Origin: Streptomyces cirratus
GTDB lineage: Bacteria > Actinomycetota > Actinomycetes > Streptomycetales > Streptomycetaceae
Assembly: GCF_014650775.1 (NCBI RefSeq)
Contig: NZ_BMVP01000001.1
Location: 1 to 64,000, forward strand
Reading direction: 5' to 3'
DNA: 64,000 nucleotides
The notes beneath the pieces are model-generated. The model ran no database searches. It was not told the origin of the DNA and worked only from the letters and a program-made list of their open reading frames with translations. Positions 33,929 through 42,656 of this stretch are shown piece after piece. Numbering within the stretch: position 1 is the first letter of the stretch; each line of letters opens with the position of its first letter. A program made the translations under genes and the position numbers.

Positions 33929-35482
33929 ATGGCTCAGCTGGGGTCACGATCCCCCAAGAGGCACGGCCGTCTCGCCGTACCGGTCGGCCTCGCGCTCACC
34001 GCCTCGCTCGCCTTCCTGTCCCCGGTCGCGGCCTCCGCCGCGCCCCTGGGCACGACGGCGGGCGCGGCGGCCGCCGCCAGGCCCGACGCGTCCGGCCCCG
34101 AGCTGTCGTACGTCGCGAACCTGAACACGTACGCCACCGTGACGGCGGCCAGGAAGGCCGTCGAGCGGGCCGGCGGAACGGTGGTGACCTCGTACGAGCA
34201 GATCGGGGTGATCGTCGCCCACTCACAGAACCCCGACTTCGCCAAGCAGCTGCGCGCCCAGCGCGGCCTGTTCGTCTCGGTCGGCGCCACCCGCACCGCC
34301 CCCCTCAAGACGGTCCAGACGACCGAGGAGGGCACCACGCAGCGCCTCAGCGCGGCGGACGCGGCGAAGGCGGCGGCGAGCGCGCAGGCCGGGCAGGAGC
34401 CGCTGGAGCCCAACCAGTGGGACCTGCGGGCGATCAAGGCCGACCAGGCGCAGGCGATCAACCCCGGCAGCCCGGACGTCACGGTCGGGGTCATCGACAC
34501 GGGCGTCGACGACACCCACCCGGACCTCGCCGCGAACTTCTCCAAGAGCCAGTCGGCCAACTGCGTCGGCGGCGTCGCCGACACCACGGACGGCGCGTGG
34601 CGCCCCTACCCGGACGGCAGCGACCACGGCACCCACGTGGCGGGCACCATCGCGGCCGCGCGCAACGGCATCGGTGTCAGCGGTGTCGCGCCGGGCGCGA
34701 AGGTCGCCGCGATCAAGGTGAGCGAGCCCGGGACCAGCCTCTTCTACACCGAAGCGGTCGTCTGCGGCTTCGTGTTCGCCGCCGAGAAGGGGATCGAGGT
34801 GACCAACAACAGCTACTACGTCGACCCTTGGTACTTCAACTGCAAGTCGGACGACGACCAGAAGGCGCTGGTGGAGGCCCTCGGCCGGGCGAGCAAGTAC
34901 GCGGAGCGCAAGGGCGTGCTCAACGTGGCCTCCGCAGGCAACGAGAACTGGGACCTGGCCTCCCACTCGATCACCGACACGACGAGCCCGGACGACGGGA
35001 CCCCGACGCCGCGCACGGTCGACCCGCACGACTGCCTGGACCTGCCGACGCAGCTTCCGGGCGTGGTCTCCGTCTCCGCCACCGGTGACAAGGGGCTGCG
35101 CTCCTACTACTCCAGCTACGGTCTCGGCGTCATCGACGTGGCGGCGCCCGGCGGCGACAAGTGGCAGATACCGGACACCCCGGACGCCAACGGCCGCGTG
35201 CTGTCCACCCTCCCGGGCGGCGGCTACGGCTACAAGCAGGGCACCTCGATGGCCGGCCCGCACGTCGCCGGCGTCGCGGCCCTCCTCAAGAGCGCCCACC
35301 CGTCGGCGACGCCCGCGCAGCTCCAGACGATGCTCAAGGCGCAGGCCACCAAGGCGGCCTGCCCGGACAAGATCTACGACGCCACGGGCACGCTGATCGA
35401 CGCCACGACCTGCCAGAGCAAGTGGGGTCAGACGGGCTACTACGGCTACGGCGTGGTGGACGCGCTCAAGGCCGTCAAGTAG
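33929..35482 (+). CDS. Secreted S8-family serine peptidase (subtilase)
   Basis: A 517-residue exported protease. Residues 1-35 are a signal peptide (basic start, RLAVPVGLALTASLAFLSPV, cleavage near ASA-AP). A propeptide (about 45-160) precedes the catalytic domain. The triad is D190 (GVIDTGVDDTHPDL), H233 (DHGTHVAGTIAA) and S440 (GTSMAGPHVAG), with the oxyanion Asn in NVASAGNENWD. Two Cys pairs in the insert and at the C-terminus may form disulfides. The ATG at 33929 lacks a strong Shine-Dalgarno but gives the complete signal peptide. It probably acts extracellularly on protein nutrients or developmental substrates. Confidence 0.94.
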   Translation: MAQLGSRSPKRHGRLAVPVGLALTASLAFLSPVAASAAPLGTTAGAAAAARPDASGPELSYVANLNTYATVTAARKAVERAGGTVVTSYEQIGVIVAHSQNPDFAKQLRAQRGLFVSVGATRTAPLKTVQTTEEGTTQRLSAADAAKAAASAQAGQEPLEPNQWDLRAIKADQAQAINPGSPDVTVGVIDTGVDDTHPDLAANFSKSQSANCVGGVADTTDGAWRPYPDGSDHGTHVAGTIAAARNGIGVSGVAPGAKVAAIKVSEPGTSLFYTEAVVCGFVFAAEKGIEVTNNSYYVDPWYFNCKSDDDQKALVEALGRASKYAERKGVLNVASAGNENWDLASHSITDTTSPDDGTPTPRTVDPHDCLDLPTQLPGVVSVSATGDKGLRSYYSSYGLGVIDVAAPGGDKWQIPDTPDANGRVLSTLPGGGYGYKQGTSMAGPHVAGVAALLKSAHPSATPAQLQTMLKAQATKAACPDKIYDATGTLIDATTCQSKWGQTGYYGYGVVDALKAVK

Positions 35483-35500
35483 CGCGGGACGCACACCACC

Positions 35501-35531
35501 GGCCGGCCGGGGGAGGTTTCCCCGGCCGGCC
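35501..35531. terminator. Terminator between the subtilase and the convergent alcohol dehydrogenase
   Basis: A perfect 12-bp stem GGCCGGCCGGGG (35501-35512) / CCCCGGCCGGCC (35520-35531) with a 7-nt loop. Confidence 0.85.
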
Positions 35532-35546
35532 CTTGCGGGACCGCCC

Positions 35547-36590
35547 TCAGAGCGTGATCAGGACCTTGAGGGCGCTGCGGTCGTCCATCGCCCGGTAGCC
35601 GTCCGGCACCTGGTCCAGGGCGACGGCCTGGTCGAAGACGGGCGCCGGGTCGATCGCACCGCTCAGCACGTCCTCCAGCAGCTCGGGGATGTACGCGCGC
35701 ACCGGGGCGACGCCGCCGCGCAGGGTGAGGTTGCGGTCGAACATCACGCCGAGGTCGAGGCCGGTGCCGCTGCCGTGCGGGACGCCGACGTAGCCGATGG
35801 ACCCGCCGTCGCGGGCGATGTTCACCGCGGTGCGCATGGACTGCTCGGTGCCGACGGCTTCGATGACCGAGTGGGCTCCCTGGCCGCCGGTGAGCTCGCG
35901 GACGGCCGCCTCGGCGGCCTCTCCCCGCTCGGCGACGATGTCGGTGGCCCCGAACAGCTTCGCGATGTCGGTACGGGCGGTGTGGCGGCCCAGGGCGATG
36001 ATCCGCTCGGCGCCGAGCCGCTTGGCCGCGAGGACGCCGCACAGGCCGACCGCGCCGTCGCCGACGACGGCGACCGTGGAGCCCTTGCGGACGCCGGCGC
36101 CCACGGCGGCGTGGTGTCCGGTGCCCAGGACGTCGGACAGCGCGAGCAGCCCGGTCAGCAGGTGCTCGTCGGAGACCGCGTCGGCGGGCAGCTTCACCAG
36201 GGTGCCGTCGGCGTGCGGCACGCGGACGGCCTCGCCCTGGCCGCCGTCGGAACCGACCGAGCCCCAGAAGCCGCCGTGCACGCAGGAGGTGTACAGGCCC
36301 TCGGAGCAGTAGTCGCAGGTGCCGTCGGACCACATGAAGGGGGCGACGACGAGGTCCCCCGCGCGCAGGCCGGAGACGGCGGAGCCGGTCTCCTCGACGA
36401 TGCCGAGGAACTCGTGGCCGATGCGCTGGCCGGGCTGGCGCGCGGCCTCGCCGCGGTAGGCCCACAGGTCGCTGCCGCAGATGCAGGCACGCAGGACGCG
36501 GACGACGGCGTCCTCGGGGCGCTGGATCGCAGCGTCGGGCACCTCCTCCACGCGGATGTCGTGCGGGGCGTGGATGACGGTGGCACGCAT
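35547..36590 (-). CDS. Zinc-dependent alcohol dehydrogenase family protein
   Basis: A 347-residue medium-chain dehydrogenase. Catalytic zinc ligands are in ACICGSDLW (Cys37-type) and GHEFLGIVEE; the structural-zinc lobe is reduced (DGTCDYCSEGLYTSC). The Rossmann motif is VAVVGDGAVGLCGVLAAKRLG and NADP/NAD choice is suggested by IALGRHTAR. Its closest well-known relatives are bacterial ADHs acting on short alcohols or glutathione adducts; the substrate is not determined. It is the last gene of an operon with the YhhN and sterol-desaturase genes (29-bp gap), though the dyad at 36620-36637 could provide its own control. Confidence 0.92.
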   Translation of the reverse strand: MRATVIHAPHDIRVEEVPDAAIQRPEDAVVRVLRACICGSDLWAYRGEAARQPGQRIGHEFLGIVEETGSAVSGLRAGDLVVAPFMWSDGTCDYCSEGLYTSCVHGGFWGSVGSDGGQGEAVRVPHADGTLVKLPADAVSDEHLLTGLLALSDVLGTGHHAAVGAGVRKGSTVAVVGDGAVGLCGVLAAKRLGAERIIALGRHTARTDIAKLFGATDIVAERGEAAEAAVRELTGGQGAHSVIEAVGTEQSMRTAVNIARDGGSIGYVGVPHGSGTGLDLGVMFDRNLTLRGGVAPVRAYIPELLEDVLSGAIDPAPVFDQAVALDQVPDGYRAMDDRSALKVLITL

Positions 36591-36619
36591 GGTGGCGCTG
36601 CCCTCCCGATCAGGTTGGT

Positions 36620-36637
36620 TCAGTCTTGTATGACTGA
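36620..36637. promoter_or_regulatory. Inverted repeat upstream of the alcohol dehydrogenase gene
   Basis: TCAGTC (36620-36625) and GACTGA (36632-36637) flank TTGTAT, extended imperfectly to GGTTCAGTC/GACTGACC. The dyad overlaps the last codons and stop of the YhhN gene and lies 30-47 bp upstream of the dehydrogenase start, so it could be an internal operator. Confidence 0.45.
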
Positions 36638-37306
36638 CCTACCGTACGCCCGACCGGTGGCGAGCGCGCCCGTGGCCAGCAGGTACTGGGCGGCGAGGTA
36701 GGTGGCCATGATCCACAGGTCCGGGCGGGGCAGCTGCGGCCAGTCGGCCACGCCGGTGGCGATGAGGGTGTCGGAGAGCAGGAACAGCGCCCCGCCGATC
36801 GCCGCGCGCGTCCCGAGGGCGCTGGAGCGGTAGGCCATCGCGCTCAGGAGCAGGCTGTACCCGGCGACGGGCACCCGCAGGCCGGCCGGAAGGTCGCTCC
36901 AGAGCAGCGCGACCGCGGCGACGAGCGCGGCGGCGTACGCGCCCCCGAGCGCGGGGTGCGTCCTGCCCCTGCCGAAGAGCAGGAGGTAGCAGACGTGCCC
37001 GGCGGCGAAGGAGCCCATGCCGATCAGGAACGCGAGGTCGGCGTCGAAGAGCAGCGCCAGGTCTCCGCCCCACCCGAACAGCAGGGCCGCGACCAGCAGC
37101 CGGGGCGCCCCCCGGGTGACCACGCAGGCGACGAGCAGCGGCATCAGCAGCGGCTTGGCGAGGACGTGCCCGAGGTGCCAGCCGGCGAGCAGCGAGGCGA
37201 GGTCGAGCGCGCCTGCGGCGGCGAACGCGGCGAGCAGCACCCGCCCGCGGGTGTCGTCCGGCACGGGGTGGGCCCAGGAGGGGGTACGCGACTCGGTGGC
37301 GCTCAC
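36620..37306 (-). CDS. YhhN-family (lysoplasmalogenase-like) membrane protein
   Basis: A 228-residue protein with about eight hydrophobic helices. The YhhN/TMEM86 pattern is visible in LAKPLLMPLLVACVVTRGAP and LLFGWGGDLALLFDADLAFL, where Asp residues form the presumed metal site, plus LLSDTLIATG. Eukaryotic TMEM86B hydrolyses lysoplasmalogens; bacterial function is less certain. The GTG at 37306 overlaps the upstream desaturase stop codon by 4 bp (GTGA). The association with a sterol-desaturase-type hydroxylase suggests ether-lipid or fatty-alcohol metabolism. Confidence 0.88.
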   Translation of the reverse strand: MSATESRTPSWAHPVPDDTRGRVLLAAFAAAGALDLASLLAGWHLGHVLAKPLLMPLLVACVVTRGAPRLLVAALLFGWGGDLALLFDADLAFLIGMGSFAAGHVCYLLLFGRGRTHPALGGAYAAALVAAVALLWSDLPAGLRVPVAGYSLLLSAMAYRSSALGTRAAIGGALFLLSDTLIATGVADWPQLPRPDLWIMATYLAAQYLLATGALATGRAYGRSVIQD

Positions 37307-38193
37307 GCGGCGCGCTCCGCCGGGGCCTTGGCGGGATCGGCGGCGGGGGCGGGGGCGGGGGTGGGGGCGGGCTGCCAGCCGGGGCCGCGGAAGACCCGTC
37401 CGGCCCGCTCGCGCCAGCTGCGGGCGGCGCGGACGTCGCGGGCGATGGCGGCGTACTCGTGGGTGGCCACGCGCAGCGGGTTGAAGGTGTCGATGTTCTT
37501 GGTGAGCCCGTAGACGGGCTTCTCGTCCTCCCCCACCCAGGAGCCGAACATCCGGTCCCAGATGATCAGGATCCCGCCGAAGTTGCGGTCCAGGTAGCCG
37601 CCTTGGGAGGCGTGGTGGACGCGGTGGTGGGAGGGGGTGTTGAAGACGTACTCGTAGGCCCGCGGCAGCTTGCCGATGCGCTCCGTGTGGACCCAGAACT
37701 GGTAGAGGAGGTTGATGCCGTAGCAGAACGGGATCACGGCCGGGTGCACCCCGAGCGCCACCATCGGCAGGTAGAACCACCAGGTGGTGGCGCTGGTCCA
37801 GGGCTGGCGCAGGGCGGTGGTGAGGTTGAAGCGCCGGCTGCTGTGGTGGACGACGTGGCAGGCCCACAGGATCCGGACGACGTGGTGGCCGCGGTGCTGC
37901 CAGTAGTAGAGGAAGTCCTGGGCGAGCAGCATCAGCGGGACGGTCCACCACAGGAAGGGCACGCGCAGCGGGGTCAGTTCGTAGACCGCCGTGAAGACCG
38001 CGACGACCGGGAGCTTCCAGAGCAGGTCGAACCCGATGCTGCCGAGGCCCATGGCGACGCTGGTGGCGGCGTCCTTGGTCTCGTACCCGGCGGCGTCCTC
38101 GTCGGGATGGATCCGGTAGCTCACCAGCTCCACGACGGTGAGCAGCACGAAGGCGGGTATGGACCACAGCACGACATCGGGCAGGTTCGGCAT
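37303..38193 (-). CDS. Sterol desaturase / fatty acid hydroxylase family protein
   Basis: A 296-residue membrane diiron enzyme. Four to five helices surround the histidine boxes QHRGHHVVRI, CHVVHHSSRRFNLTTALR and a later HHRVHHASQGGYLDRNFGG, the full eight-His set of the family. It would hydroxylate or desaturate a lipid. The first gene of a three-gene minus-strand operon (hydroxylase, YhhN, ADH), it starts at ATG 38193, 44 bp after a perfect 12-bp palindrome. Streptomyces does not usually make sterols, so hopanoid, carotenoid or alkyl-glycerol-type lipids are likelier substrates. The Pro/Ala-rich C-terminus overlaps the YhhN start. Confidence 0.92.
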   Translation of the reverse strand: MPNLPDVVLWSIPAFVLLTVVELVSYRIHPDEDAAGYETKDAATSVAMGLGSIGFDLLWKLPVVAVFTAVYELTPLRVPFLWWTVPLMLLAQDFLYYWQHRGHHVVRILWACHVVHHSSRRFNLTTALRQPWTSATTWWFYLPMVALGVHPAVIPFCYGINLLYQFWVHTERIGKLPRAYEYVFNTPSHHRVHHASQGGYLDRNFGGILIIWDRMFGSWVGEDEKPVYGLTKNIDTFNPLRVATHEYAAIARDVRAARSWRERAGRVFRGPGWQPAPTPAPAPAADPAKAPAERAA

Positions 38194-38236
38194 GCCCGCA
38201 CCATAGGGCGCCCCCGGCGGCGCCGCTAGGGGTTGT

Positions 38237-38248
38237 TACCGATCGGTA
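38237..38248. promoter_or_regulatory. Palindromic operator candidate TACCGATCGGTA
   Basis: This perfect 12-bp palindrome lies 44-55 bp upstream of the sterol-desaturase start codon, within the expected promoter. It is the kind of site bound by TetR-family repressors. A second dyad GGGTTACCCGGGGTACCC follows at about 38256-38273. Confidence 0.55.
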
Positions 38249-38336
38249 TCCATCGGGGTTACCCGGGGTACCCCGGCCGGGCCGATCGCGCCGGGGCGGG
38301 TCGCCCGTATCGGCCGAGCCGCCCCGGCGGGACGGG

Positions 38337-39557
38337 TCACCAGACGCGGACCGAGGCGCCGCGGGCGAAGGCGGGGCTGGTGGCCTGTGGGGGGATTTCG
38401 GTCAGGGGTGCGGCGATCTCCGAGACGAGGGGGCCGTACTCGGCGGCCAGGGCGTCCAGCAGGGGGAGGTCGAAGCCGTAGACGCGGGCCGCGTTGCCGC
38501 CGACCATGGCGGCGACCTCCTCCTCGGGCAGGCCCGCGTAGGCGATGCGCAGGCCCTCGCGGGAGAAGGGGGTGGTGCCCTCGTCGTGGGGGAAGTCGCT
38601 GCCCCACATGATCTTGTCGAGGCCGATCCGCTCCCGCAGCGGGACCTCGTGGGGGCGCATGAAGCTCGCCCCCACGAAGCAGTTGTCCCGCCAGACCCCG
38701 CTCGGCCCCTTTCCCATGGAACCCGCCAGGCCCGCCCCGAACTTGGACTCCGCCGTGGCCGAGGCGGCGACCAGCCGGGCGTGGTAGTAGTCCAGCATGT
38801 CCAGCACGCCCGGGATCCAGCCGGAGCCCTGCTCCGTCAGGACCAGCTTGAGGCCCGGATGGCGGTGGAAGGCCCCGCCGAAGATCAGGTGCCACAGCGC
38901 GCGGTGCGAGAACCAGGTGGTCTCCACCATGAACACCGCCCGGGCGGCGGGTTCGTCGCCGAGCGGCGGGGACGCCGACCCGCCGTGGTGGTTGACCGGG
39001 ACGTCCAGTTCGTCGCACACCGCCCAGATCGGGTCGTAGGCCGACGAGTACAGCTCGGGGACGGCCGAACCGGGCGGGACGCCCGGGAGGAGGATCCCGC
39101 CCGTGAGGCCCGCCGCCCTGGTGCGGCGGATCTCCCGCACCGCCGCGTCCACGTCGTTGAGCAGGATCTGCGCCACCCCGGCCCGCCGGCCCGGGGCGTC
39201 CGCACAGAAGTCGGCGAGCCAGCGGTTGTGGGCCTGCAGGCCCGCCCAGCGCCGTTCGTACTCCAGGGCCGTGGGCGGCTGGGCCATCAGGGAGGTCTTG
39301 GGGAAGAACGGCGGGATGGTGTTGGGGAAGATGACTTCCGCGACGATGCCGTCCGCTTCGAGCTCCGACAGGCGCCGGGCCGAGTTCCAGTTGCGGTCGG
39401 CGGTGTCGGCGAGGAGATCCTCGTACGGGTTGACGTACGTGGCGGCCCAGGCGTCGAACTCGTCGTGGTACCGCTTCTCCAGGTACGGCTTGTAGTCGAG
39501 CAGGTCGGCGCCCGCGTGGCAGTCCGCCGAGATGACGGTGTAGCGGTCCGGGCTCAT
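38337..39557 (-). CDS. Amidohydrolase family protein (Amidohydro_2), paralogue A
   Basis: A 406-residue TIM-barrel metal-dependent hydrolase/decarboxylase of the ACMSD-like Amidohydro_2 family. The N-terminal metal loop reads TVISADCHAGADLLDYKPYL (a DCH variant of the usual HxH), later ligands are in LDVPVNHHGGSASP and LTEQGSGWIPGVLDMLDYYH, and DKIMWGSDFPHDEGTT holds the final Asp. Such enzymes cleave C-C or C-N bonds of small carboxylates. The ATG overlaps the stop of paralogue B by 4 bp and it is the last gene of the TetR-linked operon. No substrate can be assigned. Confidence 0.9.
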   Translation of the reverse strand: MSPDRYTVISADCHAGADLLDYKPYLEKRYHDEFDAWAATYVNPYEDLLADTADRNWNSARRLSELEADGIVAEVIFPNTIPPFFPKTSLMAQPPTALEYERRWAGLQAHNRWLADFCADAPGRRAGVAQILLNDVDAAVREIRRTRAAGLTGGILLPGVPPGSAVPELYSSAYDPIWAVCDELDVPVNHHGGSASPPLGDEPAARAVFMVETTWFSHRALWHLIFGGAFHRHPGLKLVLTEQGSGWIPGVLDMLDYYHARLVAASATAESKFGAGLAGSMGKGPSGVWRDNCFVGASFMRPHEVPLRERIGLDKIMWGSDFPHDEGTTPFSREGLRIAYAGLPEEEVAAMVGGNAARVYGFDLPLLDALAAEYGPLVSEIAAPLTEIPPQATSPAFARGASVRVW

Positions 39558-40840
39558 GACGAGACCCCCAGCGACGGGAAGTCGTGGCCGGTCAGCCAGT
39601 GCCGGCCCACTTCACGGGAGCCGGCCCAGGAGGCTTCCACCGCGGCCTGGTCGGCGCTCTGTCCGAGCTCCGCCGGGGTCGGGCCGATCCGCCGGGCGAG
39701 CGGGGCCAGCGCGGCGGTGTCGAAGCCGAAGACCTCCGCCGCGGCGAGACCCAGCATCCGGCGGCTCTCGCCGACCGGGATGTCGTGGAAGGTGCTGCGC
39801 AGCCAGTTGCGGGTGTCGGGCCAGGTGCCCTCGGGGTGCGGGAAGTCCGAGCCCCACAGGATGTTGTCCACGCCGATCTCGTAGCGCTGGGCCAGCTCGC
39901 GCCGCTTGGTGTTCGTCGCGCAGATGAAGACCTGACGGTCCAGGTACTCGCTGGGCGGCCGTTTCAGCTCCGCGAACGGGGAGAGCTTCTTGCCGCCGTG
40001 CGCGCCGAGGTAGAGCCGGTCCATGAACCACAGCTGGTTCGGCAGCCACCAGCAGCCCGACTCCGCGACGCCGAACTTGAGCCCGGGGTGCCGCTCGAAG
40101 ACCCCGGACCACAGCAGGAACCACAGCGGCCGGGCCGGCCACCAGGTGACCTCGGAGACGTAGATGCCGAGGTGGTCCCCGTACTCGTGGCGGGGCGCGG
40201 CCCCCGAGTGGGTGACGACCGGCATCGCGGTCTCGGCCGCAGCCGCCCAGACGGGGTCGTAGCGGCGGTCGTGGTAGGGCGCCTGGTCCACCCACATGGA
40301 AGGGATCATCAGTGCGCCGAGCCCGGACTCCTTGGCCCGGTGGATCTCCGCGACGACCTTCGCGGGTTCGCCGGTGATGGGCAGCAGGGCGACCCCGCAG
40401 TGCCGTTCGGGGTGTGCGGAGACGAACTCCGCCAGCCAGCGGTTGTGGGCCTGCGCGCCGGCCATGCCGAGCTCGGGGTCCTGGTCGCCGGAGAGGCCGA
40501 GACCGACGCCGAACGGGGCGGCGGTCTGGCTGTCGACGGCGTCCGCGTCGGGGAAGACGACTTCGCCGGCCACGCCGTCGCCGTCGAGTTCCTTGAGCCG
40601 CTGCCCCACGTCCCAGCCGCCCTTGAGGCCTTCCTCGTGGTCGTGGAACCACTTCTGGGCGAAGGCCTCGTTGCGGACCCCGAGCCGGGTGGCCTCCTCG
40701 CGGCGGGCGCCCTGCTGCCCGAGGAACTCGTCGAACCGGCGGTGGAAGCGGGAGTCGAGGTAGGGGCGGTAGCGCTCGGTGGGCAGTCCCGCGTGGCAGT
40801 CGGAGGAGATGATCAGGTACGGGTCTTCGTACGCGTTCAC
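39554..40840 (-). CDS. Amidohydrolase family protein (Amidohydro_2), paralogue B
   Basis: A 428-residue protein related to the downstream paralogue. The metal loop is LIISSDCHAGLPTERYRPYL, central ligands lie in AMPVVTHSGAAPRHEYGD, followed by the catalytic region GVAESGCWWLPNQLWFMDRL, and DNILWGSDFPHPEGTWPDT ends the barrel. The GTG at 40840 follows GGAG at 7 nt. The two copies lying next to each other suggest either successive steps on one substrate or a heteromeric enzyme. It is part of the operon running from the acetoacetate-decarboxylase-like gene. Confidence 0.9.
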   Translation of the reverse strand: MNAYEDPYLIISSDCHAGLPTERYRPYLDSRFHRRFDEFLGQQGARREEATRLGVRNEAFAQKWFHDHEEGLKGGWDVGQRLKELDGDGVAGEVVFPDADAVDSQTAAPFGVGLGLSGDQDPELGMAGAQAHNRWLAEFVSAHPERHCGVALLPITGEPAKVVAEIHRAKESGLGALMIPSMWVDQAPYHDRRYDPVWAAAAETAMPVVTHSGAAPRHEYGDHLGIYVSEVTWWPARPLWFLLWSGVFERHPGLKFGVAESGCWWLPNQLWFMDRLYLGAHGGKKLSPFAELKRPPSEYLDRQVFICATNTKRRELAQRYEIGVDNILWGSDFPHPEGTWPDTRNWLRSTFHDIPVGESRRMLGLAAAEVFGFDTAALAPLARRIGPTPAELGQSADQAAVEASWAGSREVGRHWLTGHDFPSLGVSS

Positions 40841-40859
40841 GGCAAGGCTCCTCTGCTCC

Positions 40860-41744
40860 TCAGTCGAGGATGAAGCTTTCGAGGTAGGCGGGGTTGGCGC
40901 GGTCGAGCATCGACTGCGAACGGGCGCGGATCTGCCGGTCGCTGTGCTCGCCGGCCGGGAGCATCCAGAACCGGTCCGCGCGGATGCCGTCGACCACGTG
41001 CTCGGCGACCTCCTCCACCGGCGTGAACCGGACTTCGTGGCCGGCCCGCTTCATCGCTGCCTCGTACTCGTCGAGGCTGCGGTACGGGGTCTTGCGCGGC
41101 CGCTGCTTCGCGTAGCGTTCTGGCCGGTTGCGGTGCGACTCCCACAGGCCGGTGCGCAGCATGTGCGGTCCGGGAAAGAGGACGGAGGCGCCGACGTTCG
41201 CGCGCTCCGCCTTGAGGTGGGCGTACAGCGACTCGGTCATGGTGACCACGGCGGCCTTGGTGACGGCGTACACGGAGGCGGTCGGCAGCGGGGCGATGCC
41301 GCCGTCGGCGGAGCTCGTGTTGACGACGTGGCCGGGGGCGCCGCCCGCGATCATGCGGGGGACGAAGGCCTGGATGCCGTGGAAGACGCCCCAGACGTTG
41401 ACGGCGAAGGCCCATTTCCAGTCGTTGGGCTCGTGCTCCCACATCCGGCCCTCGGCGCCGGAGCCCACGCCCGCGTTGTTGCACAGGACGTGGACGGCGC
41501 CGAAGGTGTCGTAGGCGGCGTCCGCGAGGGCGGTGACCGAGTCGCGTTCGCCGACGTCGACCTGCCTGGCCAGTACCTCGGCGCCGTCGGCGGACAGCTC
41601 GGCGGCCGCCTCGCGCAGGGCGCCCTCCTCCACGTCGGCGAGTACGACCCTCAGCCCCTCGGCGGCGAAGCGGCGGGCCATGGCGAGCCCGATGCCGCCG
41701 GCCGCTCCGGTGACGACGGCGACCTGTCCTGGTTCGAGGCGCAT
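40860..41744 (-). CDS. SDR-family oxidoreductase
   Basis: A 294-residue classical SDR. TGAAGGIG at residues 13-20, HVLCNNAGVG, Ser in VNTSSADGGI and the intact active site YAVTKAAVVTMTESLYAHL. C-terminal sequence includes RAGHEVRFTPVEEVAEHVVD. It probably oxidises a hydroxy-acid or alcohol intermediate in the pathway encoded by this operon. It lies 1 bp downstream of the acetoacetate-decarboxylase-like gene and 19 bp upstream of amidohydrolase B. Confidence 0.92.
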   Translation of the reverse strand: MRLEPGQVAVVTGAAGGIGLAMARRFAAEGLRVVLADVEEGALREAAAELSADGAEVLARQVDVGERDSVTALADAAYDTFGAVHVLCNNAGVGSGAEGRMWEHEPNDWKWAFAVNVWGVFHGIQAFVPRMIAGGAPGHVVNTSSADGGIAPLPTASVYAVTKAAVVTMTESLYAHLKAERANVGASVLFPGPHMLRTGLWESHRNRPERYAKQRPRKTPYRSLDEYEAAMKRAGHEVRFTPVEEVAEHVVDGIRADRFWMLPAGEHSDRQIRARSQSMLDRANPAYLESFILD

Positions 41745-41745
41745 C

Positions 41746-42543
41746 TCACACGCTCCCCTCGGGCGGCCCGTCGAGTACCTGGAGCGGGTCGTCGTAGCGC
41801 TGGTGGATGTAGGGGAGCAGGGAACGGGCGCTGACGCGTTCGGCGACCCGGCCCTTCTGGTCGGTGGTCTTCTCGCCGATGGTCAGTTCCACGATGCGGC
41901 GCACGGGGAGGTCGGCCACCGGGTCGTACATCGACTCGCGCAGCACCACGTCGCCGGTGAGGTGCTCCAGCCTGCGGACCTTCTCGTTACGCGTGCAGTG
42001 CACGAGCACCGGGTCGGCCTCGAAGCCGGAACCGTCGACGGCGGGGAGGAACTTGAAGTAGAAGTCGGTCTTGACGGCGGGCCCGGGCAGCGGCAGGACG
42101 GCGTCGACCGCGCCGCGCACCTCCACGAAGGCGATGCCGTGGCGGGCGAGGCGGGCGCGTACGACCAGGCCCTCGCGCTCGACGGTGACCTCCCCCAGCT
42201 TCTTCGGTTCGCCGAACACCTCGCGGCCGCCGGTCAGGGCGCGTTCGTGGGTCATCGGCATGACCAGCGGGTACCAGCCCTCGACCTCGCCGTGGCGGGC
42301 CGCGACGGCCACCGAGCCGGCCCCGAGCGGGTACCCGGGCAGGTCGACCTTGCTGATGTTGGCCCGCACCAGGGGCCGTTCGGCGGGCTTGAGCGGGGGC
42401 GGCAGGACCGCCGCGACCACATCGGGGTCGCTCTCCCAGACGGCCACCACACCGGTGGACCAGATGTCGGGGAGCTTGGCGCTCTTCTCGCGCGACGCCG
42501 TGATCTCGGCCTCGGTGCGCGCTCCGTACCGTACGCGTGCCAT
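41746..42543 (-). CDS. Acetoacetate-decarboxylase-family (ADC-like) protein
   Basis: A 265-residue ADC-fold protein, first gene of the operon. The family pattern appears in GVVAVWESDPDVVAAVLPPP, GWYPLVMPMTHERALTGGRE and EVFGEPKKLGEVTVEREGLV, where the double Lys of EPKKL corresponds to the Schiff-base lysine region of acetoacetate decarboxylase. ADC-like proteins may decarboxylate, dehydrate or catalyse aldol reactions. The ATG at 42543 lies 27 bp downstream of the perfect dyad TGTAACACAGTTACA, the likely site of the divergent TetR regulator. An upstream in-frame extension to 42654 crosses that operator and is rejected. Confidence 0.88.
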   Translation of the reverse strand: MARVRYGARTEAEITASREKSAKLPDIWSTGVVAVWESDPDVVAAVLPPPLKPAERPLVRANISKVDLPGYPLGAGSVAVAARHGEVEGWYPLVMPMTHERALTGGREVFGEPKKLGEVTVEREGLVVRARLARHGIAFVEVRGAVDAVLPLPGPAVKTDFYFKFLPAVDGSGFEADPVLVHCTRNEKVRRLEHLTGDVVLRESMYDPVADLPVRRIVELTIGEKTTDQKGRVAERVSARSLLPYIHQRYDDPLQVLDGPPEGSV

Positions 42544-42570
42544 GTCTCGCACCACCTCTCGGTTCGGGTC

Positions 42571-42585
42571 TGTAACACAGTTACA
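42571..42585. promoter_or_regulatory. TetR operator candidate TGTAACACAGTTACA
   Basis: A perfect 6-bp inverted repeat with a 3-bp centre in the 113-bp divergent region, 28 bp upstream of the ADC-like start and 72 bp upstream of tetR. It fits an operator for control of both transcripts. Confidence 0.7.
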
Positions 42586-42656
42586 CCGCCGACGATGAAG
42601 GGTAAAGACCCACGACCACGGCAACTGACGGACCGACAGATTGGCGGCGCACACAC

